Of a DNA stretch of 64,000 nucleotides, positions 10,608-21,552 are shown piece after piece; the stretch's first letter is position 1, and each line of letters opens with the position of its first letter. The stretch lies in the NCBI GenBank assembly GCA_020744225.1, contig JAGMWG010000002.1, forward strand, positions 1,116,001-1,180,000. Direction: 5' to 3'. Below the pieces are notes generated by a model that was not told the DNA's origin, did no database searches, and worked only from the letters and a program-made list of their open reading frames with translations. This stretch comes from Paraphoma chrysanthemicola (lineage: Eukaryota; Ascomycota; Dothideomycetes; Pleosporales; Phaeosphaeriaceae). Both the position numbers and the translations under genes were made by a program.

Positions 10608-11020
10608 GATGAAGGTTGCTGGGCTGGCTCAGGAGTCCGATCGGTCTCGACGACGTGGTGAGTGTTTGTTGGATGTATCTTTGTCAAGCTTGTGACTCGG
10701 TCGATTGTTCTTTGTAAATATTACCTAGTGATCGTTGACTCGCTGTTGACAAAGAAGACCGAGAACTGTGGGAGGGCGATATTTATACGGGCGCGCCAGC
10801 TTGCAATTCGCCTTCCCTTCGACGTTTCAAAGTCTGCGCGACAGCAAGTTTGCGTTTGCCATGTCCTAGCCAAGTCAAAAGCGTGCCTGGCTGCTTACAA
10901 TCGCACACAAGTCGAGGGTGAAGATGAAAACAGTCTGCGTGATTGCAACATTCAGATCAGGGGCGAGCAAAAGAAAGGCTAAGGATTTCCAACAGAGGTC
11001 ATTTTGCATTGGTGTCCTAA
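10608..11020. other. Intergenic, no gene seen
   Basis: About 410 bp between two reverse-strand genes. It should contain the promoter of the gene at 9546-10607 and the 3' UTR of the gene at 11021-12880. No RNA gene or repeat seen. Confidence 0.4.
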
Positions 11021-12880
11021 TTAGCCCTCTCCTTCAGCATCGCTATTGGGCGCTGGAGAGAGCGACGAGCCAGACCCAAAAGACAGCAAAGTAGTGTCCG
11101 TGCCAATTTGCAATGGCTGCGGCGCTTTACCTGCAGCCATCTCGAGAAGATCAAGCATACCGAGCATTCGCTCTGAGCACGCTTTTAGTAATTCCTGGGC
11201 CTGAGCCTCTTCCTCAGCATTCCCCTTCCTGCCCTTCCCGGTTCCATACACTCTTTGCCGTGCCTGTATGCCGCTCTCCAAAGCAGTCCTTAGGGAACCC
11301 GTGGGAGTGAAAGCGCCTTGGCTCACCATATACATCATCATTTGCTCGAGAATTAGCGAAATCTTCGCGTTGGTGGCAAAGCTTTGGCTGGTAGCCTTGA
11401 GAGTAAGTAGATTATATTCGAAATGCTGCTGGATTGGCTCGTGGCGGAAATAATCGGGTACAGTCCCGCTAACCATGGGAAGCAGGAGGTTGTTGCAGAA
11501 AGCGACTTGAAAGAGACCGGCCAACCTCGAGGTTGATAGTAGGGTACCAAACATTATCGTAGGTAGCTGGGTGAAATCCTCGAGGATGTTGTCGAACAGG
11601 TCACTCAATGTCGTAAATTCGGTGGGTAAATTTGCAGCAACCTGCGTGAGCTTACAAATGTTAGTACATGTGACGGAGTGTACTCTGCTTGACTTACCAA
11701 GGCTATAAGCCGCTGCCGCAGGTCTATAGCATCAATGCCACCAAGAGCTTTTACAGCAGCACGAACGCCACCGATGCTCCCGTCTTCTTCTGTGCTTGAA
11801 GATGAGCTTTCCTCATCCACGTTCTGGGATGCATCCTGCATCTCTGCGTCGCTATCATAGTCTCCCATGTCCCCAGTCTCGAAATCGACTTTGCCAACAT
11901 GGGTGTCATCCTTCGTTTTCCGTGGTGGACCAGCCGTCTCGTCCTTCCATATTTCTGGGAAGTCCTTCAGCGACTCGGGCGATGCTCTCGCTAAGATTGC
12001 CTTCACCATCCTCCGTCGAGCACCTCGATTGGCAGAGCTTGCACTACCAATTATGTAGTGCCATGCGAGACTCTCTTGTAGTATCGCCTCGTTATCCTCT
12101 GTGACCTCGCTACGCTTCACACAAAAGTCCCAATCGGCCTCGAGGAAGTCTAGGATTGTTTGTAACCATAAGCGCCAGCGGTGCCATCGCTTTTGGTGCC
12201 TGACTGAGCAGTTGAAGGCCCATCCCACAAGCTGCCAGAAATCTTCAGCTCGTGTCCAGACGTTGTCAGCGTTTGCGGCGTCCCCTGATAGGCGCTCAAC
12301 GTCACCACTGGGCTCGGGTGATAGACTTGCTGCCGCGCTACGGTGCGCTGGGGCCCTTCTTCGCGTATGTTCTTCGGGGAACGAGAATGCTTTCCGTATA
12401 GTGGGGTACGCGGGGCCATCGATAGTGGTATGGACGCAGCGCAGGTATCGTAGCGCCGCATCGCTCCCCTTCTTGCTTTCCTTTGAACGTGTCTTGGTAG
12501 TTATCTTTGGCCATACAATCAATGACGCAGCAAGCGCGATGTATGCGGGCGGTGCGAGGAAGCCGATGTACGGTTGGGCGGGGGTCGAGATGGAGGTTCC
12601 CACGGCGAGGAGACTGTAAAGGAAGTCGAAGCCACTGGCGACTAGGTTGAGATCAGAGGGTATCTTCGCGAGTCACGTGTCGCTTACATTGTCCGCCCTC
12701 TAGATAAGCCTTTGCGTGGTTGCACAGCTCGTATGAGGCTTGCTTGGTGGGTCGTCGCTGGGGCCGCCGCGGCCGGGCGCCGACAGCTTCGAGGGCAGCA
12801 GAAGGCGGCGCATGTCCTTTGACGCTCCCAGATGAGGTCGGCGGCCTCTGTGAAGAAGTTTGGGGCGCGATAGCCGCCAT
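11021..12880 (-). CDS. Conserved-looking fungal protein of unknown function (585 aa)
   Basis: Three exons on the minus strand: 12688-12880, 11698-12641 and 11021-11641. Intron 1 is 46 bp (GTAAGC, CTCAAC branch, CCTAG). Intron 2 is 56 bp with a perfect TACTAAC branch; its acceptor is taken as CACGCAG. Joined exons give 585 residues in one frame. The first 60 residues are basic and low complexity (PRRPQRRPTKQ). An alpha-helical region follows (CNHAKAYLEGGQFASGFDF, YIGFLAPPAYIALAASLIV). Then comes a Trp-rich segment (WTRAEDFWQLVGWAF, WHRWRLWLQTILDFLEADW), an acidic stretch near residues 325-345, and a long helical C-terminus beginning LRQRLIALVAANLP. The layout looks like a large helical-repeat scaffold, but I cannot name the family. 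Confidence 0.8.
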
Positions 12881-13459
12881 CGCATCGGTGCAACGGCTGT
12901 TGTTGGTTCAGAGTCAGAGTTATGGTTGCGAGTTGGTGGGGCGCGTCGCGTGGAAGTCGCGCGGTCACGTTTCGTGCCTTCCCGACTGAGACTTTAATCT
13001 CATTGCGGAACACCACACCTTCTTCGACCTCGACGAACCAGACCATACACTTCGAAACAAAATGAAATCCCTTTTGATTTTTTATGTGACTGCCTACGTC
13101 AATGACATAGTCCGGACGGTAAGATTCGCAGTCTCATGAAGGACTGCCGCAGAATGCACACCATAGTGCCGCCCACGATGACCATCGCCTTGAACGCCAA
13201 AACTAAGAGAACCCAATCAAAGAACTTTTGAAGCACTTCCGACCCTCTCCCTTGAAATGCAGAAGTCGCAGGGGAAAAAATGTGCCCAAACCTCAACCTA
13301 AGAATGAAGATTCACTTGTATGCTGAGCACCGGTCCACCGCAACGCATAGTGTGCCGCGCGTAAGTCAACGGCGGCAGCGCCCGCTCTGCTCACACCAAC
13401 CATGACCGCAAAGATTCAACCACACCGAACAGATCCGAAGGTCATCGTAGGTCACGCCG
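12881..13459. other. Intergenic, no gene seen
   Basis: About 580 bp upstream of the 585-residue protein gene and downstream of the next reverse-strand gene. No motif-bearing frame, tRNA or repeat seen. Confidence 0.4.
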
Positions 13460-14275
13460 CTAGGATCGGCCCCGGCTAGATATCTTCTTGACTGCCGCCT
13501 TGTAGGCTTCTTTGTGCATCCAAGGCTTGTCCTGCTTGTCCCCGCGCGCCCTGCGCCATTGATCTAGCTCAACCCGTAAGGTCCAGAAGGCTTCATTTTC
13601 CAAAAACTCTTCACAATATTCGCTGACTGAATTTTGAGGGGAAATGACAGTCCCAGCATGCTCGGTCTGTAGCTCCTGACGACGTCTCTTTGCCAATAGA
13701 GCTTGCGATCTCGATGCTGGACCCATGACCTCAGCCTGCTTCGGTTTCTTATTGCGATCATTGTCAACTATCGGAATAGGTCCGTCGGCCTTCCTCTTCT
13801 TCGCGCTGTTGTCTGGAAGGCCGACATCTTTTGCGGGCTGATGTGATCGCGTCATATTTGGAGGAGCGTGCTCCGTGCGGCTATGAGTTACGCTCTGGAC
13901 AGGCGCTGCTGGTTGTTGTAACTTGGGTGGACCGAAGTACGCCTCCCAAAACTCATGAGTATCCTCAAGAAACTCCTCGGCGGTTGTGTTGCTGAGAGCC
14001 TTGATCCGACTATCCAATCCAGATTCCGGAGCTTCACGATGTCCGAGGTATTTCGTCCTGAGTAGTGTTCCAGGAATGTAACGATCGACCCTCCGATGTT
14101 GACGCGGACGAAGCAAATCCAGTATTCAGCGCACACGTTCCTTGCGTCCATGATCGTATAACCTACTCTCATCCGCTTTGTGGCGTCATGGAAGGCGAGT
14201 GTTGCCCGTTCATGATTGTTTGGTGACTGATCCTGTCAGTGTACGTACAATGTAGGGTGCTATTGTTCTTACCAT
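13460..14275 (-). CDS. Unknown basic protein, reading frame not fully resolved
   Basis: The 3' part (13460 to about 14060) is a protein-like frame ending KAAVKKISSRGRS, with nuclear-localisation-like clusters (KKRKADG, KKPKQ, KRRRQE). Two similar motifs occur, EEFLEDTHEFWEAYFG and EEFLENEAFWTLRVEL. The 5' part is coded in another frame: ATG at 14273-14275, then a possible 40 bp intron (14233-14272, GTAAGA to GACAG), then DQSPNNHERATLAFHDATKR running into MRVGYTIMDARNVCAEYW. The two frames must join near 14000-14060. The only GT-AG option I see is a very short (about 38 bp) intron with GTGAAG as donor, so a small indel or a missed exon is possible. Nuclear function is inferred only from the basic clusters. 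Confidence 0.5.
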
Positions 14276-14981
14276 GGCGATCAGTTATTGATGGTTGGGA
14301 GGACCGTGGCTCGGCAGAAAAGATCGTGATGTAGAGACTGATGAAATGCAGTCAACCTGCTGACTTATATATGGTCTCCTTCACGCCATAGCTCAGGAAA
14401 GGGACAGAAAGGCTAGCGCGAAAAGTAAGATAGTTATACTCGACTGAGTGCAAGGCTATAAAACATTGAACGGGAAATGTCTCGAAGCTAGCCAGGCTCC
14501 ATTGATCGTTGGAGATTGGGAGTAGTGACACTACATATGAGAGTTTCATTTCTAATCTTATATGCTAATAGTCCCGTGAAGAGATAGTCAAGCCAGACGT
14601 ACTCTTCATGAACAATGACTTGCAATGCTCGGCTGACCGACATGCGAAAATGCTTATTGAAAGTATTCCCATGGGGTAGCCTTGGTTACCATGATCGCCG
14701 AAATATGAGAGTCGCATTCTATGATGCCATAATAATAACTGCCGGTGCCAATGCGCGAGTGGTGCCAAAGCGACGTCCAAGGTCGGCGCCAATCGCCTGG
14801 CACTGCGCACACCCAACACCCAACAAAGAAAGCCAAAAACATAAGAGATTCAACCGAGTATGCGGCGTAATCATTGTTGAAGTTTGTTGTTCGTGTTCAC
14901 GGCATGTGGTGGTCAGATCGTATTTTCATCCCGCACCACACCCCAACGCCACCAAGACGCTACCAAATCAAAAAGAAGCGC
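14276..14981. other. Intergenic, no protein gene seen
   Basis: About 700 bp between the basic-protein gene and the tRNA gene. The forward open frame from about 14615 reads straight through antisense tRNA sequence and lacks motifs, so it is not called. Confidence 0.4.
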
Positions 14982-14986
14982 AAAAA
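14982..14986 (-). terminator. Pol III terminator of tRNA-Glu
   Basis: Five T residues on the minus strand, 8 nt downstream of the tRNA 3' end, match the usual short oligo-T RNA polymerase III stop signal. Confidence 0.7.
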
Positions 14987-14993
14987 CAATGTC

Positions 14994-15088
14994 TTCCGGT
15001 ACCGGGAGTCGAACCCGGCTCTCGTCGGACACTCTGATAACCCTGGAGTCATGAAAGCGACGGATGCTAGCCGATACACCATACCGGA
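14994..15088 (-). tRNA. tRNA-Glu (anticodon TTC) with a 23-nt intron
   Basis: Decodes GAA/GAG. On the minus strand the 7-bp acceptor stem pairs TCCGGTA (15088-15082) with TACCGGA (15001-14995), with discriminator A at 14994. The D-arm start GGTGTA fits fungal tRNA-Glu. The anticodon stem is CGTCG/CGACG around the loop CTTTCAC once an intron is removed. The T-arm GGGTTCGACTCCC contains the B box GGTTCGACTCC. Anticodon TTC lies at 15055-15053. The insertion at 15051-15029 sits directly after position 37, the canonical place for nuclear tRNA introns. The mature length is 72 nt. An oligo-T terminator follows. Confidence 0.93.
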
Positions 15089-16688
15089 TAACTTGATGGA
15101 AGATTGCATTATAATATAATATATATACCTATTGTCACATTATAGACCAACTCTGCGGGCTGCTCATATTCGAAATAACATTGTGTGGGTAAGTGGGGGC
15201 CGTAAGTGGGACTAGGCCATTATTCGGTTCCGTGTGTGCCTAGGTGGTGACGCATACGAGAGTGGGGTAGACGCACGTTTCGGAGACCAACCAGAAGCAG
15301 CGGGTCAGCCATGCTTTAAGAGGCATACGCGGGTATTGCAGACCTGCAGCATTGCAGCGTACGGATTGGTGAACAATGGCCCCGCCGACTAGAACATGGC
15401 CAAGCCATGTATGTGCACATAATTCATGGTCAGAAAATACTCATTACGATGTCAAATGCAATTCGAATGCAATAACTCGTAGTTATGTGATTCTGGTGGC
15501 AAAACAACCATGGGGTGGCTGCGAGGCTGGACTGTGTTCGGCTGCGGGCATAACAGCGCCACAGATGCCGCCCGGACAACACCACAACCGAATATCTTCG
15601 CAGAGCACATCTAGCGAGATGGTTGCTTACAGGATCTGATATCACCCGGAATTACCTTGCAAGACCTTAAATTTGGCATTTTGGGCGTTGCTCATGGGAT
15701 ATTGGCATCGCTGTAGAGCTCTAATGGTCACTCTAGAATTTGGGACATGCCGAAGTCACCATGTCCTGAGACGCCTTTGTCGAGTACAACATGAGATTCA
15801 AAGACTTTTTGATGACGGAGACGATTATTACACATGGATGTAGCGGCGTACACCTACAGGCGTCCCTCGTTCTCAGACTCAGTGCGTTGACAAAAGCTCG
15901 CAAGACGCAATGCGCGTACACTAGAATATGTCCCGAAGTCGTTCTGAGCTTGCTATATTGTATTAATAGGCTATAATCTTCCTACGTCAACATTATTAAG
16001 CGCGCTACGTTGCATATGAAAAACTCTACAAATCATGGTACCAGTACGCAATGGCTCTTAGCTCAAACGGTGCATTAAACAATGCCGTTGTAGCGTTCTT
16101 AATCGAGAATATACCCCATACCTTTTATTTCTTCTCCGTCACTTGTGTCTTACCAAAGTTCCTGGACACCCAATGCACCGAACAAACTGCTCGTTAGCAC
16201 CTCCGATGGGACAGCCCATTTGCTACACCTACATATTGATATGGATGCAGCGTAAATATTTACAAGCACAAGCAAAGCTTCATATGTCTTACACGTGGAG
16301 TAACTAAAAGATCTTCAGTGCGTTATAAAATTTACGGTGAGACTCTACACGCACGCGAGGGCATTCAGGAGTGTCCCGCGGGCAAATTTTGAGGGGCAGT
16401 ATTACAAGACCGAGCCTCAAGTCCCTAGCAGCAATATGACTTCGCTCATACCAGATATTTTCTGTGCGATAGCTGGGCTGCGCAAAGTGCCGGAAGATAG
16501 TTTTCATGCGATGGATGTCTATTTGGATGACTCCATTCGACTTGTGACTCGGACGTGAATGACCTGTTGAGACTTGTTTCGAGGGCGCGGTCTGGACGGT
16601 TGACGAGCGAATTGTCGAGCTGGGAGATGTGCATGGAGAGGACTTCATGTTTGATGAAAAACAGCCGAGTGTTGGAATTGGGTTCACT
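15089..16688. other. Gene-poor stretch
   Basis: About 1.6 kb between the tRNA and the next reverse-strand gene. Open frames up to 150 codons (for example minus strand 16304-16762) have no motif and poor protein character. It probably holds the tRNA upstream region and the 3' UTR of the neighbour. Confidence 0.45.
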
Positions 16689-17518
16689 TCACGGGACAGA
16701 CTTGGGGGCCGGCATCCGTGATTTGGAAGAAGACGAAGGAAAAGTTTCAAGCTCTGTGTCACTAGCCCGGATGTTCAATTGGGTGACGGCGTACCGATCA
16801 TTGAAAGTTTTGCGGTTGCTTGCCCCGAACAAGGTGAGAACCTTCTTATCGATGAGTTCGCAGTGGTGTGAAAACTCAGTGTGTAAGTTCTTGACTTCTG
16901 CCGGCCAGTCTCTTGTCGCAACCTCCTGGTGCCGACTTCTTGCCGGAGCTTGCCTGCGGAAACAAGCCTCGTACCAGAAAGCATTAGCCGCGGTGAGCCC
17001 TTTCAGCATGAGAAGCTTCGTAGAATTGTTCGTGTGGTCCGCCGACTCTCCGTGTTCTATCTGCTGCATACGAAATGTGGGGTAATTGAGCTTGAGATGA
17101 AGGGCCTGGCTCGGAAGTCCGGACGGCTTGACGATGTGCGCAGGGTCCCAACCTGAAAGGACACGTTCTTGGTCGCGATAATTCTCGAATTCGATGTGAA
17201 GCTCCTCCGCATCATATTGCTCGGGCGCCGCATCAAGAAAAGCTTCGATCTCACCGGATGCAGTCTCTACGGCTGCGAGGATGCGGAAACGGCGCTGTTC
17301 GAGATACTTAGCCGCATTTGAGTCGCATTGTACCGAGTCATCCGCGACATACTCGGCAACATCCGTAATCATCTCCGTTGTTGCATTTGGATGCTGTGGC
17401 TCGCCATCCAGTGCTTTCACCTCAACGCCCTCACCCTCAACATCTTGACCTCTGTGATGAAAGTTTGACGATCAACTACCTCAATCGTTCCTTCGGTCAC
17501 TCCACAGTATAGCACCAT
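16689..17518 (-). CDS. Unknown protein of 262 aa
   Basis: Two exons on the minus strand: 17435-17518 and 16689-17393, separated by a 41-bp intron (GTGAGG to CCACAG). The ATG at 17518 begins MVLYCGVTEGTIEVVDRQTF. Exon 2 joins in phase 0 and gives an acidic helical protein (YLEQRRFRILAAVETASGEI, DAAPEQYDAEELHIEFENY) with a Ser-rich, basic C-terminus. The intron is shorter than most here and has no strong branch site, so the 5' end is less certain than the exon 2 frame. No domain recognised. Confidence 0.6.
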
Positions 17519-18289
17519 ATACTTGCCACGACCATCCAGACCCGTGTGTCGCCAATTAGTATCACATCTCTGAAAAATGCCACATATATTTGGCCGTGTG
17601 CTCTGCTATTCGGCCGTATACACGTGAAATGTGTGCCCTAAAGGGTCACAACAAAATCTGAGTTTCTAAGCCTGACTATATTCAACTTGTACTGAGGATT
17701 TGACCTTGTAGTTGCTAAGAGGTATTTAGTAATTAATTAGTATCATGTTCAGCTCATAGAAAGGTGCGAAGGTCTCCAGGAGCTATTGATCACAAACAGC
17801 TGGCTGAATAGCAAAAGAGCGCGGCCGAACATATCATGCCTTGAAAAACGAATTCTACGGTGTTATTGATCTAGGATTCTTAATCGTTCGCATCGACAAG
17901 ACTGCGCCATCAATTCAACAACTCGATTTCACATGCATCTATTTCGAACATAGATGGGAAAACAGGAAAGGTCCCGTCCAATCAGAGGAAGAAGTGGAGC
18001 GCAGGGTTGGAGGAAGAGAAAATCATGATATGAAGTGGTAGCAGAGACGTTTTGGAAGTTATCTTTACAGACTATAAACCTATGTCCGATGCAAACTTTT
18101 GCTCCAAGGCTGAGTATATAGATGGTTTATCAAGGGCTTCAGGCAGTGAACCTCTAATGTCTCACGCCATCGTGGTGATGGTGTTGTAGATCAACCATAA
18201 TACACTTCGCGCTTGCCAGCGGGGAGACAGTCACATACAAAGTGCTTCATGAAAGAGAGCTCTTACTTTCTATTCCCTTCCTCATCAAC
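17519..18289. other. AT-rich intergenic stretch
   Basis: About 770 bp between a reverse-strand start and the 3' end of the ZZ protein gene. It is visibly richer in A+T than the flanking genes. No gene seen. Confidence 0.45.
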
Positions 18290-20233
18290 TCAACAGACTC
18301 CTCCACCACCGCCTCCGTCACCACCTCCTCCTCCGCCTCCTCCGTCTCCCCCACCACCGCCCCCGCTATCCGCAGCAACAGTCGAACTCACACCATCCAA
18401 CACCCCGTTCACTCCATGTAACGTCTGATTCAGCGCCTTCCAATCCACCCCACTCTTCCCCTTCTTCCCAATCTGCACCTGTCCCTGATCCTCACTAATT
18501 TTGAAATACTGCTTCTTTCCAACCTCCGTCAGGCGCGCACATTCATGCGCCTTATTCACCGCATCCGGATCCCGATTAAACTCGTCGTGCATGATTGCCC
18601 AATGGTGGCCATGTAGGAGCGTCAAAGAGGCGATGACAAGCGCGTGTGAGACACTCAGGTCGCGAATGGTAAGTGCGTCTTCGCATTCCAAGTGCCCGTC
18701 GTACCACGAAAAGTCTGCGACGAGAACTTCGGCGCCGTTGTGTGTGCGGAAAAGCGCGTTGCGCTGGAAATCGAAGCGCTCGCCGTTGATAGTGCTGATG
18801 GGCCGGTTAGATATCCAGCGGTAGAACGTTCCCGAAGCGGGATCTGTAAAACTGAGGGAGTTGCTTGTATTGTCTTGTTTGAATGTTGGGGTTGTGCTGG
18901 CGCCTTTGTATGCCGTCATTGCTTTCTCAGAAGACCGACCTGTCTTGCCGTCGATGCGTTCAAAATACGTGTAGAGTTTCTTGTCGGACTGGTCGCACAA
19001 TGCCCAGGTATGTTTGTCGTCGCGACTAAGTTTGCCTTTCTTGTGCTCGGAAGTAATGGTGTATTTGGGATCGGCTGGCGTCTTGCAACGTTCGCGGTAG
19101 GTCTTGTCGTACCATTTCATGGTATCTGGCCAGTCATACCACATTGTAAATGACTTCCCAGATCGATCGACGTTGTATACTGCAATGGCAGGTTTCAGAT
19201 ATGGTAGCCATTGATCTGGCATGGGTAGCATATGGTTACGCTCAATTTCCCAGCCAAGTTCAGACTGCGCATTCACGTCGAATGGGCCACTGCATGCCTT
19301 GCCTGCTGCCATACAGCGCTGACACCAGTCCTCGTCTTTGTGCTTCTGGCACTTGTATCGAGGGCCTACCAAGAGACGGGATCCATCTTTGCCTTTACAG
19401 CCGTCACAGCAAACATTCGTGTGCGCTTCTGAGGCAACCGGGATATTCTCGAATCGATGGTGATTGTGAATGTTCGCACTACGGCATACGTCGCAGAGAT
19501 CGTAATCATTGCAGACCAAGCATCGCCATCGTTCGCCCTTGATAGGGTCCGCGTTGCATCCATCACAGGTAGCCCAATGTTCGATATATTTTCCCTTCCG
19601 CGGGTCGACGCTTTTCAAGCTCAATCTGCTCATATCAGGTATTTGGGGAGCGGTTTGATGAGGTGCAGAGCGATATTGTGGTGTGCTGTTTGTCGGGTGT
19701 AGATTTGGAGATGCTGGAGCGCGTAGTGGAGTTACTGCACCTGATTGGTATGGCGCACCGTAGCTTTGAGCGAACACTTGGTATGCGGGAGCCGACACGC
19801 CAGGCGTGAGATGACCTGGGCTCGTTGAAGCTGAATAGCTCAGATGCGCGGCGTTGTGAAGGCTCGGGGAAGTATTATAGTGGCTAGAGGCACTTTTAGT
19901 AGGCGTCAGGTAGCTTGTACTTGTGGGAAGCGGACCCTGTGCTGGTACTGTAGCATACTGCCCTGGTGCTAGAGCTCCTGAGTAATAAGTGTTTGCGGGT
20001 GGTTGATACATGTGACCATTTGGTGGTGCGTGGTAGATCTGGGCTGGAGGTTGTGCAGATTGGTTGGCCGTACTTGGATACTGCTGTGGAACATGACCTG
20101 GGCTCGCAGGCGGTGCATAAGCCTGCGTGCCGTGATGTGGCGGCTGCATAGACTGGTAATTGTGTTCAGGATCAGTCTGACGTTGGTGTTGCGTGTTAGA
20201 TGGGCCTTGTTGGGCCAGGTATAGCTGCGACAT
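18290..20233 (-). CDS. ZZ-type zinc-finger protein with poly-glycine tail
   Basis: Intronless, 647 residues, ATG at 20233. The first 210 residues are Gln/Pro/Ser/Tyr-rich and probably disordered. A ZZ-type zinc finger starts at Cys223 (CDGCNADPIKGERWRC, then CNDYDLCDVC and a paired-His end). A second Cys/His cluster follows at about 275-310 (CCDGCKGKDG, CQKHKDEDWCQRC). The middle and C-terminal parts (about 330-600) are a globular region of unknown type with many aromatic residues (FTMWYDWPDTMKWYDKTYRE, HGHHWAIMHDEF). The protein ends in almost pure glycine interrupted by aspartates, then Val-Cys. ZZ fingers usually bind peptides or histone tails; a scaffold or protein-interaction role is inferred. 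Confidence 0.85.
   Translation of the reverse strand: MSQLYLAQQGPSNTQHQRQTDPEHNYQSMQPPHHGTQAYAPPASPGHVPQQYPSTANQSAQPPAQIYHAPPNGHMYQPPANTYYSGALAPGQYATVPAQGPLPTSTSYLTPTKSASSHYNTSPSLHNAAHLSYSASTSPGHLTPGVSAPAYQVFAQSYGAPYQSGAVTPLRAPASPNLHPTNSTPQYRSAPHQTAPQIPDMSRLSLKSVDPRKGKYIEHWATCDGCNADPIKGERWRCLVCNDYDLCDVCRSANIHNHHRFENIPVASEAHTNVCCDGCKGKDGSRLLVGPRYKCQKHKDEDWCQRCMAAGKACSGPFDVNAQSELGWEIERNHMLPMPDQWLPYLKPAIAVYNVDRSGKSFTMWYDWPDTMKWYDKTYRERCKTPADPKYTITSEHKKGKLSRDDKHTWALCDQSDKKLYTYFERIDGKTGRSSEKAMTAYKGASTTPTFKQDNTSNSLSFTDPASGTFYRWISNRPISTINGERFDFQRNALFRTHNGAEVLVADFSWYDGHLECEDALTIRDLSVSHALVIASLTLLHGHHWAIMHDEFNRDPDAVNKAHECARLTEVGKKQYFKISEDQGQVQIGKKGKSGVDWKALNQTLHGVNGVLDGVSSTVAADSGGGGGGDGGGGGGGGDGGGGGGVC
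18298..18365. repeat. CCACC/CCTCCG low-complexity tract coding for poly-Gly
   Basis: C-rich, near-trinucleotide repeat (CCACC, CCTCCG, CTCC units). On the minus strand it encodes the glycine tail of the ZZ protein. A tract like this is prone to slippage length changes. Confidence 0.85.
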
Positions 20234-20873
20234 CTTCGGCCAAGTTGATCATGCATGCGAATACAGCGGGCGGCAGCGGAAACTTCTCAAATGCAGAGGC
20301 ATCACAGCTCAACTTATAACACCTCACTGCAACCAGCCCTGCGAGTCACTGGCAGACTGGCTACCCCGGATCATCGTCGACCGTGAAGGCGGGTCGATCG
20401 TCCTGACCTAATCGGGTAATCCGAGCTGTGGAGTGTCATCAGCGGCTGAGCAGATCAAGGAATACTAAGCTTTCTTGAGGCTTCTTTCCTAGCTAAGGCT
20501 GATCGCATGCATAGATCGCCAGGTGCAGCTCGTTAGCCACCTGTGTCTCTTGAAGTTGGTCTCTGCACTAGGTCGCGGAAAGCCTCCGATTTGCCTTTCT
20601 TACTCTGCCGCACGGTTAGGCCACCTAAAACGCCCACCCTCATCATCAAGCGGCCCATGTGCGATCGTGAGAGCACTATTCGTTTTTGGAAAGCTTCTCA
20701 GGTCTCATGAATCGAGCTGAGCTGTGCATCCATAGAACCAAGTATGAGAACGAGCTACTCGTGCTTGTAGGTGATTCGAGCATGGCTACATATTCACAGT
20801 AGGCGCGGTATAAAACTGTCCATAGGGTCGTCTATGCGCTGTCATGAGTCGTGTCTGTCTATTATCATCTCGT
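20234..20873. other. Promoter of the ZZ gene and 3' flank of MDP-1
   Basis: About 640 bp between two reverse-strand genes. No gene or RNA motif seen. Confidence 0.4.
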
Positions 20874-21552
20874 CTATGCCTTGGTGCGCCCAGTCCTCAC
20901 TCTCCAGCTCTTGACACCATCATCGATCTCATTCCTCGTGACTCCGTCTCTTACAAGCCACATAGTCACTCCCAGTACCTCGACATTCTTATTTCTGCTC
21001 TCGTCGTCGAAGAACAGCATCTCGTCATACTCGATGCCGCTGTCCCGATGTATGCGCGTAAAGTGCGTCGTCTTGCTGCCAGGGTATATTTGCATGTGAT
21101 CAAAGTAGTCTATCGCGCGCGACGAAGAGCCCGATGTGGTGGGGACTTTAAGCAGCTTGAGCATCTCGCGACCGAGGTCAGGTGCGTGCGTGCGCGAAGC
21201 GGCGCCCACGAGGATGGATTTGGCTTTTAGCTGCACGCCTGTCAGCTACTGAAGCGCAAACTCTCTGTCATGTACTCACAGCTTCTAAGACGCCTGCGAC
21301 GTCGCTGTAGAAGCCATAGCCTTCACCGTATCGATCCTTGACCTTCAGTCCTCCTTCTGTCGCCTTGATGGGCCCTGTGACGTGCGTGTCTACCCAAAAG
21401 GGCCATAGCGTGTAGTCCAGGTCGAAGACGACTATCTTTGGCAATGGCAAGCCATCTGTAAAGGTTGACGGCCACGGGACCTTCTCGGGAAGCGTTGTTG
21501 TGGTGCCCGTGGTATCGCTCGATATCGTCGAGGTACCGCTTCGGCGGGGCAT
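20874..21552 (-). CDS. Magnesium-dependent phosphatase-1 (MDP-1), HAD family
   Basis: Two exons on the minus strand: 21280-21552 and 20874-21230, 209 residues. The 49-bp intron runs GTGAGT to GCGTGCAG; using this acceptor restores EALKAKSILVGAASRTHAPD. The ATG at 21552 (TCGCCATG) is chosen; the frame runs further upstream only from a TTG. HAD motif I is VVFDLDYTLWPFW with nucleophile Asp44 and acid/base Asp46. Motif II is the AASRTHAPD block. Motif III is the FFDDE block with acidic Mg-binding residues. FDLDYTLWP-type motif I is characteristic of MDP-1, a small soluble phosphatase acting on phosphotyrosine and sugar phosphates such as fructosamine-6-phosphate. The first 35 residues are a Ser/Thr-rich extension. 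Confidence 0.92.

Noticed and set aside
12101..12619. 172-codon forward open frame
   Set aside because: Antisense to exon 2 of the spliced 585-residue protein gene; no motif.
14615..15037. 140-codon forward open frame
   Set aside because: It runs into sequence antisense to the tRNA-Glu gene and has no domain.
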